Shown here piece by piece: positions 51,141 through 59,000 of a stretch of 64,000 nucleotides of DNA. Source of the DNA: VBAU01 sp036005185 (GTDB taxonomy: Bacteria; Bacteroidota; Bacteroidia; Chitinophagales; Chitinophagaceae); NCBI GenBank assembly GCA_036005185.1, contig DASYQS010000022.1, forward strand, positions 1 through 64,000. The letters are read 5' to 3'. Position 1 is the first letter of the stretch; the number at the start of each line of letters is the position of its first letter. The translations under genes and the position numbers were made by a program. The notes beneath the pieces were generated by a model. That model had not been told where the DNA came from, searched no databases, and saw only the letters and a program-made list of their open reading frames with translations.

Positions 51141-52083
51141 CGATATGAGTGAAGAACTGAAAAGAAAATTATACTACTACGAGGTGAATCCGCCTGAAAT
51201 AATGTGGAGCAGGATAGCTAGTGCTTTAGATGAAGAGATCAATGCTGAATTTCCTCAAAAGCTTTATGAAGCAGAATTAACACCTCCGTCTGGCGTCTGG
51301 AATAAAATTACTGCCGCACTTGAAACAGATATTCAAGAAGAATACCCAGCTAAACTTTATAATCTAGAAGTTGCTCCTCCGGCCGGGGCATGGGAAAAAA
51401 TTTCTGATGCTCTTGATGAAGAAAAAGCTATTCCCAAAATTCCTCCAAAAAGAAAAATTGTTCCTTTTGTACGGTATGCAGCAGCAGCTTGTATCATTGG
51501 TATCATTGCGTTTAGCACATTTAAGCTATTAAACAAAAAAACGAGTGAACAAGCCAGAACAGGTAAAGTTATCATTCCCCAAAATATTTCTCCAACTGTT
51601 ACTCCACCTGAAAGTCAAAATTCCTCTGCTCAAACAGTTCCTGCTCCTAGCAATAATTTGCCAAAAGAAGTAACAGTTTTGGCAAAAACGAATGCTGTTC
51701 CAAAAAGAAAACCCTTAAGGCAGCAGACGGGCTATATGACTCAGATGGCGGATGCAACAACCGGTCTTCATAATTCAACGGCATTAAATTTTCAGCAAGC
51801 GGGTTTGCTCGGAAATATTCCTGGCAGTAATTCATTGGTTTCCGACGCCGATCGCTATTTAATGTTCATGAATCCTGATGGTTATCTGATTCGCATTTCA
51901 AAAAAATTAGCTGAAGCGCTAGGATGTTTTTATACCAATGGAAATTCTGAAGAATACAAGCAATGCCAGGAGCAAATAAAAAAGTGGAGAGATAAAATTG
52001 CTCAATCCTCTGCTACTTCATCACCCGATAATTTTATGGATATCCTTGATATTATTAAATCGGTTCAGGATAATGAGCTGTAG
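51124..52083 (+). CDS. Candidate anti-sigma factor with three 31-residue repeats
   Basis: This 319-residue protein (ATG 51124; an in-frame ATG at 51145 is possible) opens with three consecutive 31-residue units at 15-45, 46-76 and 77-107, each of the form KLY...E(L/V)xPPxxxW.(K/R)I..ALxxE..., without gaps. A membrane helix follows (about 116-135), then a proline/serine/glutamine-rich periplasmic region with 'NPDGYLIRISKKLAEALGCFYTNG' at the end. It starts within the sigma gene (17-base overlap). The repeats are the only cytoplasmic domain and are related to a single copy in the module 2 partner (36777), so they are the likely sigma-binding unit. Confidence 0.7.
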   Translation: MNATSSDMSEELKRKLYYYEVNPPEIMWSRIASALDEEINAEFPQKLYEAELTPPSGVWNKITAALETDIQEEYPAKLYNLEVAPPAGAWEKISDALDEEKAIPKIPPKRKIVPFVRYAAAACIIGIIAFSTFKLLNKKTSEQARTGKVIIPQNISPTVTPPESQNSSAQTVPAPSNNLPKEVTVLAKTNAVPKRKPLRQQTGYMTQMADATTGLHNSTALNFQQAGLLGNIPGSNSLVSDADRYLMFMNPDGYLIRISKKLAEALGCFYTNGNSEEYKQCQEQIKKWRDKIAQSSATSSPDNFMDILDIIKSVQDNEL

Positions 52084-52122
52084 ATATATAAGGTTTCATT
52101 TAATTTTATCTAAACCTTCAAC

Positions 52123-52563
52123 ATGCCAAGAGTAAAGATAGAACTGCCTGAGAAATTTTCATTTGAAACAACCATTCCTATCCGCATTACTGATCTGAAC
52201 TATGGCAATCATGTTGGTAACGATACCATATTATCCATCCTTCATGAAGCAAGAGTTCAATACATAAAAAATTTTGGGTATGAGGAATTAAATTTTTGCG
52301 GCGTGGGAATCATCATGAGTGATGTAGCTATTGAATTTAAGAATGAAATATTTTATGGTGAAAAAATTATCGTCTCGGTCACGGCAAGCGAATTTTCAAA
52401 AGTAGCTTTTGAGATCTATTATAAGCTCGAAAAAGAAAATAATAATAATAAAAGAATTTTAGTCGCTATTGCAAAAACTGGAATGGTGTGCTATGATTAT
52501 TCAGCAAAGAAAATTGCCTCAGTTCCTGATGAAGTAAAAAATAAAATTACAATTGGCAATTAG
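52123..52563 (+). CDS. Acyl-CoA thioesterase, 4HBT hot-dog fold
   Basis: This 146-residue single hot-dog domain protein has 'IPIRITDLNYGNHVGNDTILSILHEARVQYIKNFGY', where the Asp-x-x-x-x-Asn-H-V-G-N pattern fits the 4-hydroxybenzoyl-CoA thioesterase active site, and 'VAIEFKNEIFYGEKIIVSVTASE', the central strand region. It hydrolyses acyl-CoA or acyl-ACP substrates; the exact chain is unknown. It lies 39 bases after the anti-sigma-like gene and convergent to aroE. It may be unrelated to the sigma module in function. Confidence 0.88.
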   Translation: MPRVKIELPEKFSFETTIPIRITDLNYGNHVGNDTILSILHEARVQYIKNFGYEELNFCGVGIIMSDVAIEFKNEIFYGEKIIVSVTASEFSKVAFEIYYKLEKENNNNKRILVAIAKTGMVCYDYSAKKIASVPDEVKNKITIGN

Positions 52564-52602
52564 CAATAAATGGCGTAACCTAATTTTTGTTCTTGCTGAT
52601 TG

Positions 52603-53346
52603 CTAATTGCCGATTGGCCGGTTCCAAATCTTCCAACTTTCTTCGGCTTGGTAAATAAGCATTTCATAACCGTTTTGAATGACAGCTCCTTGTTCTTCCC
52701 CTTTTTTGAGAAATAAAGTTTTTTCGGGATTATAGATGAGATCGAAAAGCAAATGTTTTTTGGTGACCAGATCATAGGGCAAAGGTGGGGCCTCCGTAAT
52801 CTTTGGAAACATACCGAGAGGGGTTGTATTTATAATCAAGGTGCTTTTTGCCATTAATTGAGGAGTCAGTTGCTCATAAGAAAGGTTTTTTATCGAGGGA
52901 TACCGGGAAACATGTTTATAAGAGATCCCCAGCTTTCTTAAAACAAACTCTACCGCCTTAGCCGCTCCCCCAGTTCCGAGTATCAATGCATTTCTATTTT
53001 CGGGATTAAGCTTGCTGAGCAGCGACCTTTCAAAGCCAATCACATCAGTATTGTAGCCAACCCATTTGCTATTTACCATTTTAATACAATTGCAGGCGCC
53101 TGTTTGCTTTACCAGATCATTTTTTTTATCTAAAAACGGGAGAATAGATTCTTTATAAGGGATTGTTACGTTCAGCCCCTGTAAGTCTGGATTTTCATTT
53201 AGAATTCTAGGAAGATCGTCTATACTTGCAATAGGAAAATTTTCATACTTGCAATCTTCTATTCCTTCCTTCTTAAATTTTTCTGCAAAATAGCTTTTAG
53301 AGAAAGAATGTGTTAATGGATAACCGATCAGTCCGAAAAGACGCAT
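52603..53346 (-). CDS. aroE: Shikimate dehydrogenase
   Basis: This 247-residue NADP-dependent enzyme reduces 3-dehydroshikimate in the aromatic amino acid pathway. The substrate domain shows 'GLIGYPLTHSFSKSYF', catalytic Lys65 in 'LNVTIPYKES' and Asp101 in 'YNTDVIGF'; the nucleotide motif is 'LILGTGGAAKAV' (121-132). The C-terminal 'LIYNPEKTLFLKKGEEQGAVIQNGYEMLIYQA' contains the conserved Gln/Gly. Its ATG shares one base with the TGA of the upstream gene (TGATG), so it is translated coupled with phosphosulfolactate synthase, an unexpected partner. Confidence 0.95.
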   Translation of the reverse strand: MRLFGLIGYPLTHSFSKSYFAEKFKKEGIEDCKYENFPIASIDDLPRILNENPDLQGLNVTIPYKESILPFLDKKNDLVKQTGACNCIKMVNSKWVGYNTDVIGFERSLLSKLNPENRNALILGTGGAAKAVEFVLRKLGISYKHVSRYPSIKNLSYEQLTPQLMAKSTLIINTTPLGMFPKITEAPPLPYDLVTKKHLLFDLIYNPEKTLFLKKGEEQGAVIQNGYEMLIYQAEESWKIWNRPIGN

Positions 53347-54113
53347 CAGCTTTTGTCATTTAAAAATAAACTAAAAGTATCGCCCCGTAAACCTATGCGC
53401 ATAGCCTCAAGTGGCAGCACTTCGGAGGGAGCAATATTGCCAAGGTTCACGTTGCATCCTAACAATTCAATAAAATAAAGTTGCTGACCCTTCTGAGGCG
53501 CTTCCCAAACTATTTTTTCTTCTGGTATTTGTGTAAGGATCTCCTGCACTAAACCTTCTCTTACTTCTCCCGTACCACGATAAATACCAACATTCCCAGC
53601 CTCTCTTGCTTCAGCAATTACATAAGTTGCTCCGGCATTCAGCTCGGCACGCATCAGTTCTATCCACTTATACGGCGGAATGATATGCTCAGCATCTTTA
53701 CTGCCCACTTCACTTAAAACAGTCCCATATTTGGTTAGTTTTTCAATGTATCCGCATTTTTCGGCATGCGGAATGGTTATTGATCCATCACTTACTTCCA
53801 TATACCGAACACCAAAATCCTTACACACCTGTATATAATCATCAAACTGGTTGCGAATTAAGAATGCTTCAAATAAAGTGCCTCCAAAATAAATTGGAAT
53901 GTCATAAGAACTATATACTTCCAATTTGTCTTTCAGATTGGGAGTAACAAACGAAGTTCCAAAGCCAAGCTTTACTATGTCCACATGGGGATGAGAAACG
54001 CTTAAAAAATTTTGAGCTTCGTTTACACTTAATCCTTTATCCATCACCATAGTAATGCCTGCAGCTCTTGGTTTTTGATGCCTTTCAGGAATTTGAGACA
54101 ATTTAAAATTCAT
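53346..54113 (-). CDS. comA: Phosphosulfolactate synthase (ComA family)
   Basis: This 255-residue TIM-barrel enzyme is of the ComA family, which joins sulfite to phosphoenolpyruvate to give (2R)-3-phosphosulfolactate. Visible family motifs: 'VDIVKLGFGTSFV', 'IPIYFGGTLFEAF', 'MEVSDGSITIP', 'SEVGSKD', 'VIAEAREAGNVGIYRG' and 'LGCNVNLGNIAPSEVLPLEAMRIGLRGDT'. In archaea this starts coenzyme M synthesis; in bacteria it feeds sulfolactate or, in Bacteroidota, possibly sulfonolipid precursors. The latter is inference. It is the first gene of a probable operon with aroE. Confidence 0.9.
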   Translation of the reverse strand: MNFKLSQIPERHQKPRAAGITMVMDKGLSVNEAQNFLSVSHPHVDIVKLGFGTSFVTPNLKDKLEVYSSYDIPIYFGGTLFEAFLIRNQFDDYIQVCKDFGVRYMEVSDGSITIPHAEKCGYIEKLTKYGTVLSEVGSKDAEHIIPPYKWIELMRAELNAGATYVIAEAREAGNVGIYRGTGEVREGLVQEILTQIPEEKIVWEAPQKGQQLYFIELLGCNVNLGNIAPSEVLPLEAMRIGLRGDTFSLFLNDKS

Positions 54114-54135
54114 CAGCAGTATTTTTTAAGCGGCG

Positions 54136-54166
54136 CAAAAATAAGGAAGAAGAATGAAGGTGCAAG
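54136..54166 (-). promoter_or_regulatory. Promoter of the comA-aroE unit
   Basis: On the minus strand CTTG-N19-TATTTTTG matches the Bacteroidota consensus with one mismatch in the -33 box and a perfect TAnnTTTG, 23 bases upstream of the comA start. Confidence 0.6.
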
Positions 54167-54236
54167 TGATAAGAACCAAGGTACAAGATTCAATATTCGA
54201 GCTTCATTAATGAGATCATCAGATTTCTTGTGCCTT

Positions 54237-55658
54237 CTAAATTGATTTGTTACGTTTGAATTTTGCAAGTATATCCACCACTTGTTGATTCTGCAGAATA
54301 GATGGATTCAATTCAACAAACCTTTTTAAAAGCTTGGGAGCTTTTTCCATAGCTCTTTCCAAATAAAGAATAGCTTCCTTTGATTTGCCCATGGCAAATA
54401 AGATATTGCTCAGGTAAAACATGAATAATGGTTTGCCTTGAGTAACTTGTAAAGCTGCCATCACTTGTTCTTTTGCTTCGTCTAAAAAATCAGCTTTGTA
54501 CAAGCACCGTATCAATGCCTCCCATCCTGAAGAGTTTTTTGGCCGAACTCGAACTACATTTGAGAGGTACTGAATGGCTTCCCTAAAAGCACCCACTTGA
54601 AACTTACACTCTCCCATTAATAAGTTATACTCGGGTTGAAGGCGATGAATTTTTATAGCGTTATCCAATTGCTTGATTGCACTTTCCCATTGTCCTTCAT
54701 TATAATAGGTGCATGCAATTTTATAAAACAACTTACTATCCTCTGCATTCATGTGCGATGCCTTGCGGTAGTAAAATCTCGCCTGAGCATAATTATGCAA
54801 CCTATCGTAGCAATGACCAATAGCTTCAAAGATCACATCCTCCGGCTTGGATAATTCTAGTACTTTCTCTAATGCTTCAATGGCCTCTTTGAATTTTCGC
54901 AAACGGATATAGGCATCTCCCATATTCCTGTAGGCATAATCAAATTTCTCATCAATAGTAATGGCATATTGATAGGCATCAATCGCTTTTTCATATAATT
55001 TCAACCCCTGGTATGCCGCGGCCAAATTGAACCATGCCAGCTCATTGTAAGGAAAATCATCAATTATTTTTTGGTGAAGCCGTATGCTTTCCTCGTTACG
55101 CCCTGTAAAATCCGTCCAAAAGCAAATTTTATACAAGGCTTCTTCATTATTTGGATCCTGTTCTAAGATCAATTTTAAACAGTCGAATACCTTATCAAAT
55201 TCTTCATAATCATCGTAAACGTCGGCAAGTTCAAATAAAAGCTCAATTCTTTCCTCACCTTCAAATGAATGCAGAGCTTTCTCCAATAGTTCAACGGCTT
55301 TCTCCTGCTGATCAAGAGCCAGCCAGACATCTGTTTTTAAAATGTATAGGTTAATATCGCCGCTATCAAACAGCTCAGCCTGCTCCAGTATCTTCAAGGC
55401 ATCTTTATAGCGTCTTAAGGAAAGTAATATATCCGCTTTTTTTATAAGGAGAGCAGAAGAAAAGGGATAATGCTCTGAGCCAAATTCTACGGCTTCCAAG
55501 GCTTTTTGAAGGTCTTCCTTCTCATCAAAAAACTCAACAATCTTTTCAAAGGCTTCTTCATCTAAAAATTTATGGCTGCGGCCTGTTTTAAGGTTCTCAT
55601 ATTGTTTCAGCAGCTCGTCTATTTCTTCCCTATTTTCCCGATATGGATTTTCTTTCAT
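54237..55658 (-). CDS. Tetratricopeptide repeat protein
   Basis: This 473-residue all-helical protein has about eleven TPR units, with the consensus W-x-x-L/A-x-x-Y-x-x...A...P clear in 'AWFNLAAAYQGLKLYEKAIDAYQYAI' and 'YAYRNMGDAYIRLRKFKEAIEALEKVL'. It has no signal peptide or membrane helix. TPR proteins serve as scaffolds for complexes; no partner is visible here. It is a single gene on the minus strand. The C-terminal unit ends in basic 'LAKFKRNKSI'. Confidence 0.88.
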   Translation of the reverse strand: MKENPYRENREEIDELLKQYENLKTGRSHKFLDEEAFEKIVEFFDEKEDLQKALEAVEFGSEHYPFSSALLIKKADILLSLRRYKDALKILEQAELFDSGDINLYILKTDVWLALDQQEKAVELLEKALHSFEGEERIELLFELADVYDDYEEFDKVFDCLKLILEQDPNNEEALYKICFWTDFTGRNEESIRLHQKIIDDFPYNELAWFNLAAAYQGLKLYEKAIDAYQYAITIDEKFDYAYRNMGDAYIRLRKFKEAIEALEKVLELSKPEDVIFEAIGHCYDRLHNYAQARFYYRKASHMNAEDSKLFYKIACTYYNEGQWESAIKQLDNAIKIHRLQPEYNLLMGECKFQVGAFREAIQYLSNVVRVRPKNSSGWEALIRCLYKADFLDEAKEQVMAALQVTQGKPLFMFYLSNILFAMGKSKEAILYLERAMEKAPKLLKRFVELNPSILQNQQVVDILAKFKRNKSI

Positions 55659-55806
55659 GAAATCAGAGGTTTAGGAAAGTTACCATATAAAAATAAAAAA
55701 TCGCAGGTTTCTGTAACATTTTTTACTTTTTGTCGTTAAATAAATATTAAAAGAAGTGATAAGCGGTTGGATTTATGATTATTTTTGTTTTTAATTTTGT
55801 AAGGAA

Positions 55807-56154
55807 ATGTCAATTAACCAATCAACCATACTAAAAATTGCAAGAAGGGGGACAGTAGTCTTTATACTGGCGGCCTCAGCAATAAGTGCTTTCGCTATAT
55901 TGGGTGATAAAGGTAAAAATCCAAAGAATCGTTTTCTGTCAAACCAAAATACCTCAACTATTTCAGGAACATTTTCGCTGAGATCAAGCTATAATTTCAG
56001 AGGGAATCAAGTTATCAAACCTGTAAGATCTACTGAATATATTAATCTCAATACTGTACTTACATATCAAAAGGGAAACACTACCTATATTGTACCTCTT
56101 AAGAAGAAGATTTTTATAACAACCGGTTCTGCTGGTTTCACTATCAACCACTAA
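55807..56154 (+). CDS. Small exported protein, function unknown
   Basis: This 115-residue protein has an N-terminal hydrophobic helix (about 15-31, 'TVVFILAASAISAFAIL') with basic flank that could be a signal peptide or anchor. The mature part is strand-rich and polar ('ISGTFSLRSSYNFRG', 'YIVPLKKKIFITTGS'). I do not recognise the family. A -7-like TATTTTTG (55780-55787) lies 19 bases upstream of the start. It ends one base before the convergent GLPGLI-like gene. Confidence 0.6.
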   Translation: MSINQSTILKIARRGTVVFILAASAISAFAILGDKGKNPKNRFLSNQNTSTISGTFSLRSSYNFRGNQVIKPVRSTEYINLNTVLTYQKGNTTYIVPLKKKIFITTGSAGFTINH

Positions 56155-56814
56155 TTATTTACCTGCTTTTTTACTTTCGCGGTATGTCATTATTCTGAAT
56201 CCTGATTTAGGGAGATCAAATTTTGCCGCAGGCACAGGGTCAAAGCTAATTTTTGAAGCACTAAAAACAACCTTATTCTTACCTAAATTAGATTCATACT
56301 CTAAGGCGAGACCCGGAAGAGATTTATTACTATACTGGAAGTCCAGATTTTCTGGAATTAATTCGGTGGTAAAATAAACCGTAAAAGTTTCTCCGTTCTT
56401 TAACTTTCCAATTGCTTTACGGCAATTGTACCCAGCAATGATTTTATGCTCGTTTTCATAAGTAAATGTAACACTGTCATATTTTTGATTGGCTTCTATC
56501 CAATCTTCAGGCTCCATGTTGATCATATACTTTTTATCGCCATATTCTTTCAATACATTAACCCTTCCTGTTCTTCCATCAATAATGGTTGCCTGAGTTC
56601 CATATACGCTCACCAATTCTGAGCGACTTAATTTTCCTTTTATATAAATTGTATTGGTAGCACCATCAAAGCCGTCAGCTAATTTCGGGTTAGGATCATT
56701 AGTGTTTACAATCACATTATAAACAATGCTGCCTTCAGTAAATTTTTTTTGAGCAGAAACAGAGGTTAATGAAAAGAAGGCGATTGCCATCAATATTGCA
56801 AACCTTTCTTTCAT
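56155..56814 (-). CDS. GLPGLI-like exported protein
   Basis: This 219-residue exported protein has a signal peptide ending 'SVSAQ', then strand-rich sequence with 'EGSIVYNVIVN', 'YMINMEPEDW' and 'YNCRKAIGKLKNGETFTVYFT', and a C-terminal 'SLPGLALEYES', which matches the position of the GLPGL motif of the GLPGLI family (TIGR01200) in relaxed form. These proteins are Bacteroidota-specific and of unknown function, possibly related to lipoprotein or peptidoglycan processing by fold resemblance. It follows yidC on the same strand by about 100 bases. Confidence 0.72.
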   Translation of the reverse strand: MKERFAILMAIAFFSLTSVSAQKKFTEGSIVYNVIVNTNDPNPKLADGFDGATNTIYIKGKLSRSELVSVYGTQATIIDGRTGRVNVLKEYGDKKYMINMEPEDWIEANQKYDSVTFTYENEHKIIAGYNCRKAIGKLKNGETFTVYFTTELIPENLDFQYSNKSLPGLALEYESNLGKNKVVFSASKISFDPVPAAKFDLPKSGFRIMTYRESKKAGK

Positions 56815-56915
56815 GTTTTCGATAGTATTATGATTTTTTGAACAGGAGAAAGACGCAGCAAATTACCGAATTAGTTGCTTGTTTCCTTCTTTAAACTCGG
56901 AGTGATTGAATGAAT

Positions 56916-58763
56916 TTAGCGCTTGTTTTTTTGTTGTACCTCTTTTAACTTTTTCTGCTGCGCTTGCATCTGTTCCATCCGTTCCTGCCATTTCGATTTG
57001 GCCTTTGGCTTTTTCCTAGTCTCCTCAATTTTAGCCAATATCTTATCATGGTCAATAATATAGTTTTGAATCACAAATTGAAGAGCCAAAGTAATAATAT
57101 TGGAAACAGTATAGTACCATGTTAAAGCTGAAGGAAGGCGGTTGAATATAAATAAAAGGAAAAAAGGAAAAATGTATGGCATATACTTCATTACCGGATT
57201 GGATTGGTCCGGAGACATGCTCATACTATATACAGAAATTAAAAAACTCGTAATAACAGCTGTAAGCGTGAAAATGCTTAAATGGTTGCCTAACACATAG
57301 CTAATTAAAGGAATATTTCCAAAGTGGATAAGCGTGTCTGGTGCTGAGAGATCTGGGGCCCATAAAAAGCTTTGTCCTCGCAATGCTACGCTTGAGCTAA
57401 AGAAACTATATAGCGCAAAGAAAATAGGTATTTGTAAAAGCGCTGGAATGCACCCCCCCAAAGGATTTACACCCGCCTCACGAAACAATTTCATTTGCTC
57501 TACACTGATCTGCTGCTGATCGTTACCGTATTTTTCTCTGAGCTTTGCAATTTCGGGTCTCAGTACTTTCATTTTAGCTCCGCTGAGATAACTACTGTAC
57601 GTCAACGGAGATATTACTAAGCGGATAATGATGGTAAGTAGGGCGATCGCCAATCCAAGGCTGCCGCTAAAACTGCGTATGAAATCAAAAATTGGTATTA
57701 CAATATACCTGTTTAACGGCCTCACAAATGCATAGGCTCCCTGGCCAAGATTGATCAATTTCTCAAATTTTAAATCATATCGCTTTAGCATTTTAAAATC
57801 CGAAGGGCCATATAAAATGTTTAATGCAACTATATTCCGGCTTTGAAGAGGTAGCTGAAATCGCATATTGGCAGTAGATTGTACGACTGTTTTAGCGGTA
57901 TCAGAAGGAATACTCCATTCTATTTTGCCTGAGGAAAAATTATTTTTCGCAACTAAAAAAGTATTAAAGAATCGTTGCCTGATGCCTATCCATTTTACAG
58001 GTTTGTCAAACTCTTTACTATTTCGCTTAACGATGGTATGATAGTCAAAATCATTATCCATAATATATCCGACCTGTGTGTTCGTTCTTTCGAAACTTAA
58101 ATCAGATTCCTGCTGAACAGCTTTATACTGCCATGTTAAATTCAAATTGCCCTGAGTAAGTAATTTATCTGATCCATCCATCTGCACAGTGAAGTCAATC
58201 ATATAATCACTATTGCGAATTACAAATTGATGGTGAATAGCTGGTCCGGCACTATCCGGCTGTAAGCTATATACAACAACTTGACTTCGATCTGCATTTT
58301 TAATTACTGTATCGAGATGAAAATTCAGGTTGGAGATATATTGAGCTGAACCTGATAAAGTATTTATTTGATAGTCGATCTTGTCAAAATCAGTGCTGGC
58401 AAGCTTTACAGGTGTGCTGTCGGGTCCTTTGAATTTTTTAAGCTCTACTTTTTTAGGCTGACCACCTTTGGTGCTAAAGCTGATTTTCAACAAATCCGTA
58501 TTTATATCCCTCACTTGCTCCGAATCATTTGCTGCTTTTTGAAAGATGCCCCCTGTTTTAGCCCTTACCGCTGAATCGTTTTTTGCCGATTCGGCTTTTA
58601 TAGCATTCGTGTCAACCTTTGGCTTGTTAGCATTGGCAATTGAATCCTGCCTCGCCTTTTCTTTTCGAAATGCTGTCTGCTCTTTAGTAGTCCACCAGAA
58701 ATATCCCACAAACAAAAGCGCTAGTATAGTAAACCCAATAACTGTATTACGATCAAAATTCAT
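56916..58763 (-). CDS. yidC: Membrane protein insertase YidC
   Basis: This 615-residue insertase has an N-terminal helix (about 6-24), a large periplasmic beta-supersandwich domain (60-350) and the conserved five-helix insertase core starting near 'LNRYIVIPIFDFIRSF', including 'GLAIALLTIIIRLVISPLTYSSYLSGAKMKVLRPEI' with the hydrophilic-groove Arg and 'GVNPLGGCIPALLQIPIFFALYSFF'. The C-terminus is basic ('RKKPKAKSKWQERMEQMQAQQKK'). It inserts respiratory and other proteins alone or with SecYEG. It is 237 bases after pyrG on the same strand, with a probable -7 box TATCTTTG (58821-58828). Confidence 0.96.
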   Translation of the reverse strand: MNFDRNTVIGFTILALLFVGYFWWTTKEQTAFRKEKARQDSIANANKPKVDTNAIKAESAKNDSAVRAKTGGIFQKAANDSEQVRDINTDLLKISFSTKGGQPKKVELKKFKGPDSTPVKLASTDFDKIDYQINTLSGSAQYISNLNFHLDTVIKNADRSQVVVYSLQPDSAGPAIHHQFVIRNSDYMIDFTVQMDGSDKLLTQGNLNLTWQYKAVQQESDLSFERTNTQVGYIMDNDFDYHTIVKRNSKEFDKPVKWIGIRQRFFNTFLVAKNNFSSGKIEWSIPSDTAKTVVQSTANMRFQLPLQSRNIVALNILYGPSDFKMLKRYDLKFEKLINLGQGAYAFVRPLNRYIVIPIFDFIRSFSGSLGLAIALLTIIIRLVISPLTYSSYLSGAKMKVLRPEIAKLREKYGNDQQQISVEQMKLFREAGVNPLGGCIPALLQIPIFFALYSFFSSSVALRGQSFLWAPDLSAPDTLIHFGNIPLISYVLGNHLSIFTLTAVITSFLISVYSMSMSPDQSNPVMKYMPYIFPFFLLFIFNRLPSALTWYYTVSNIITLALQFVIQNYIIDHDKILAKIEETRKKPKAKSKWQERMEQMQAQQKKLKEVQQKNKR

Positions 58764-58820
58764 TCGTCGGTAAGTTTAAATAAACCCGCCTTCGCAAAGC
58801 TATGGCGGGTAAAAGAAGGG

Positions 58821-58828
58821 CAAAGATA
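58821..58828 (-). promoter_or_regulatory. Likely -7 element of the yidC promoter
   Basis: TATCTTTG on the minus strand, a perfect TAnnTTTG, 57 bases before the yidC start. No clear -33 TTTG stands at the usual distance, so this is a weaker call. Confidence 0.4.
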
Positions 58829-59000
58829 AGTAGTTACTGGTTACGAGTTTTGGTTTCGTGTTCACCAATCAAAGCATAAATGATGGAAAATTGCGACACA
58901 ACTAAGGCTTAATCGCAGTGATGAAGCTGGTATGAAAATTTACGTAACAATGACAGATGGTTAACTATTTTTTGATCTATATGGCCATTATGACAACCCA

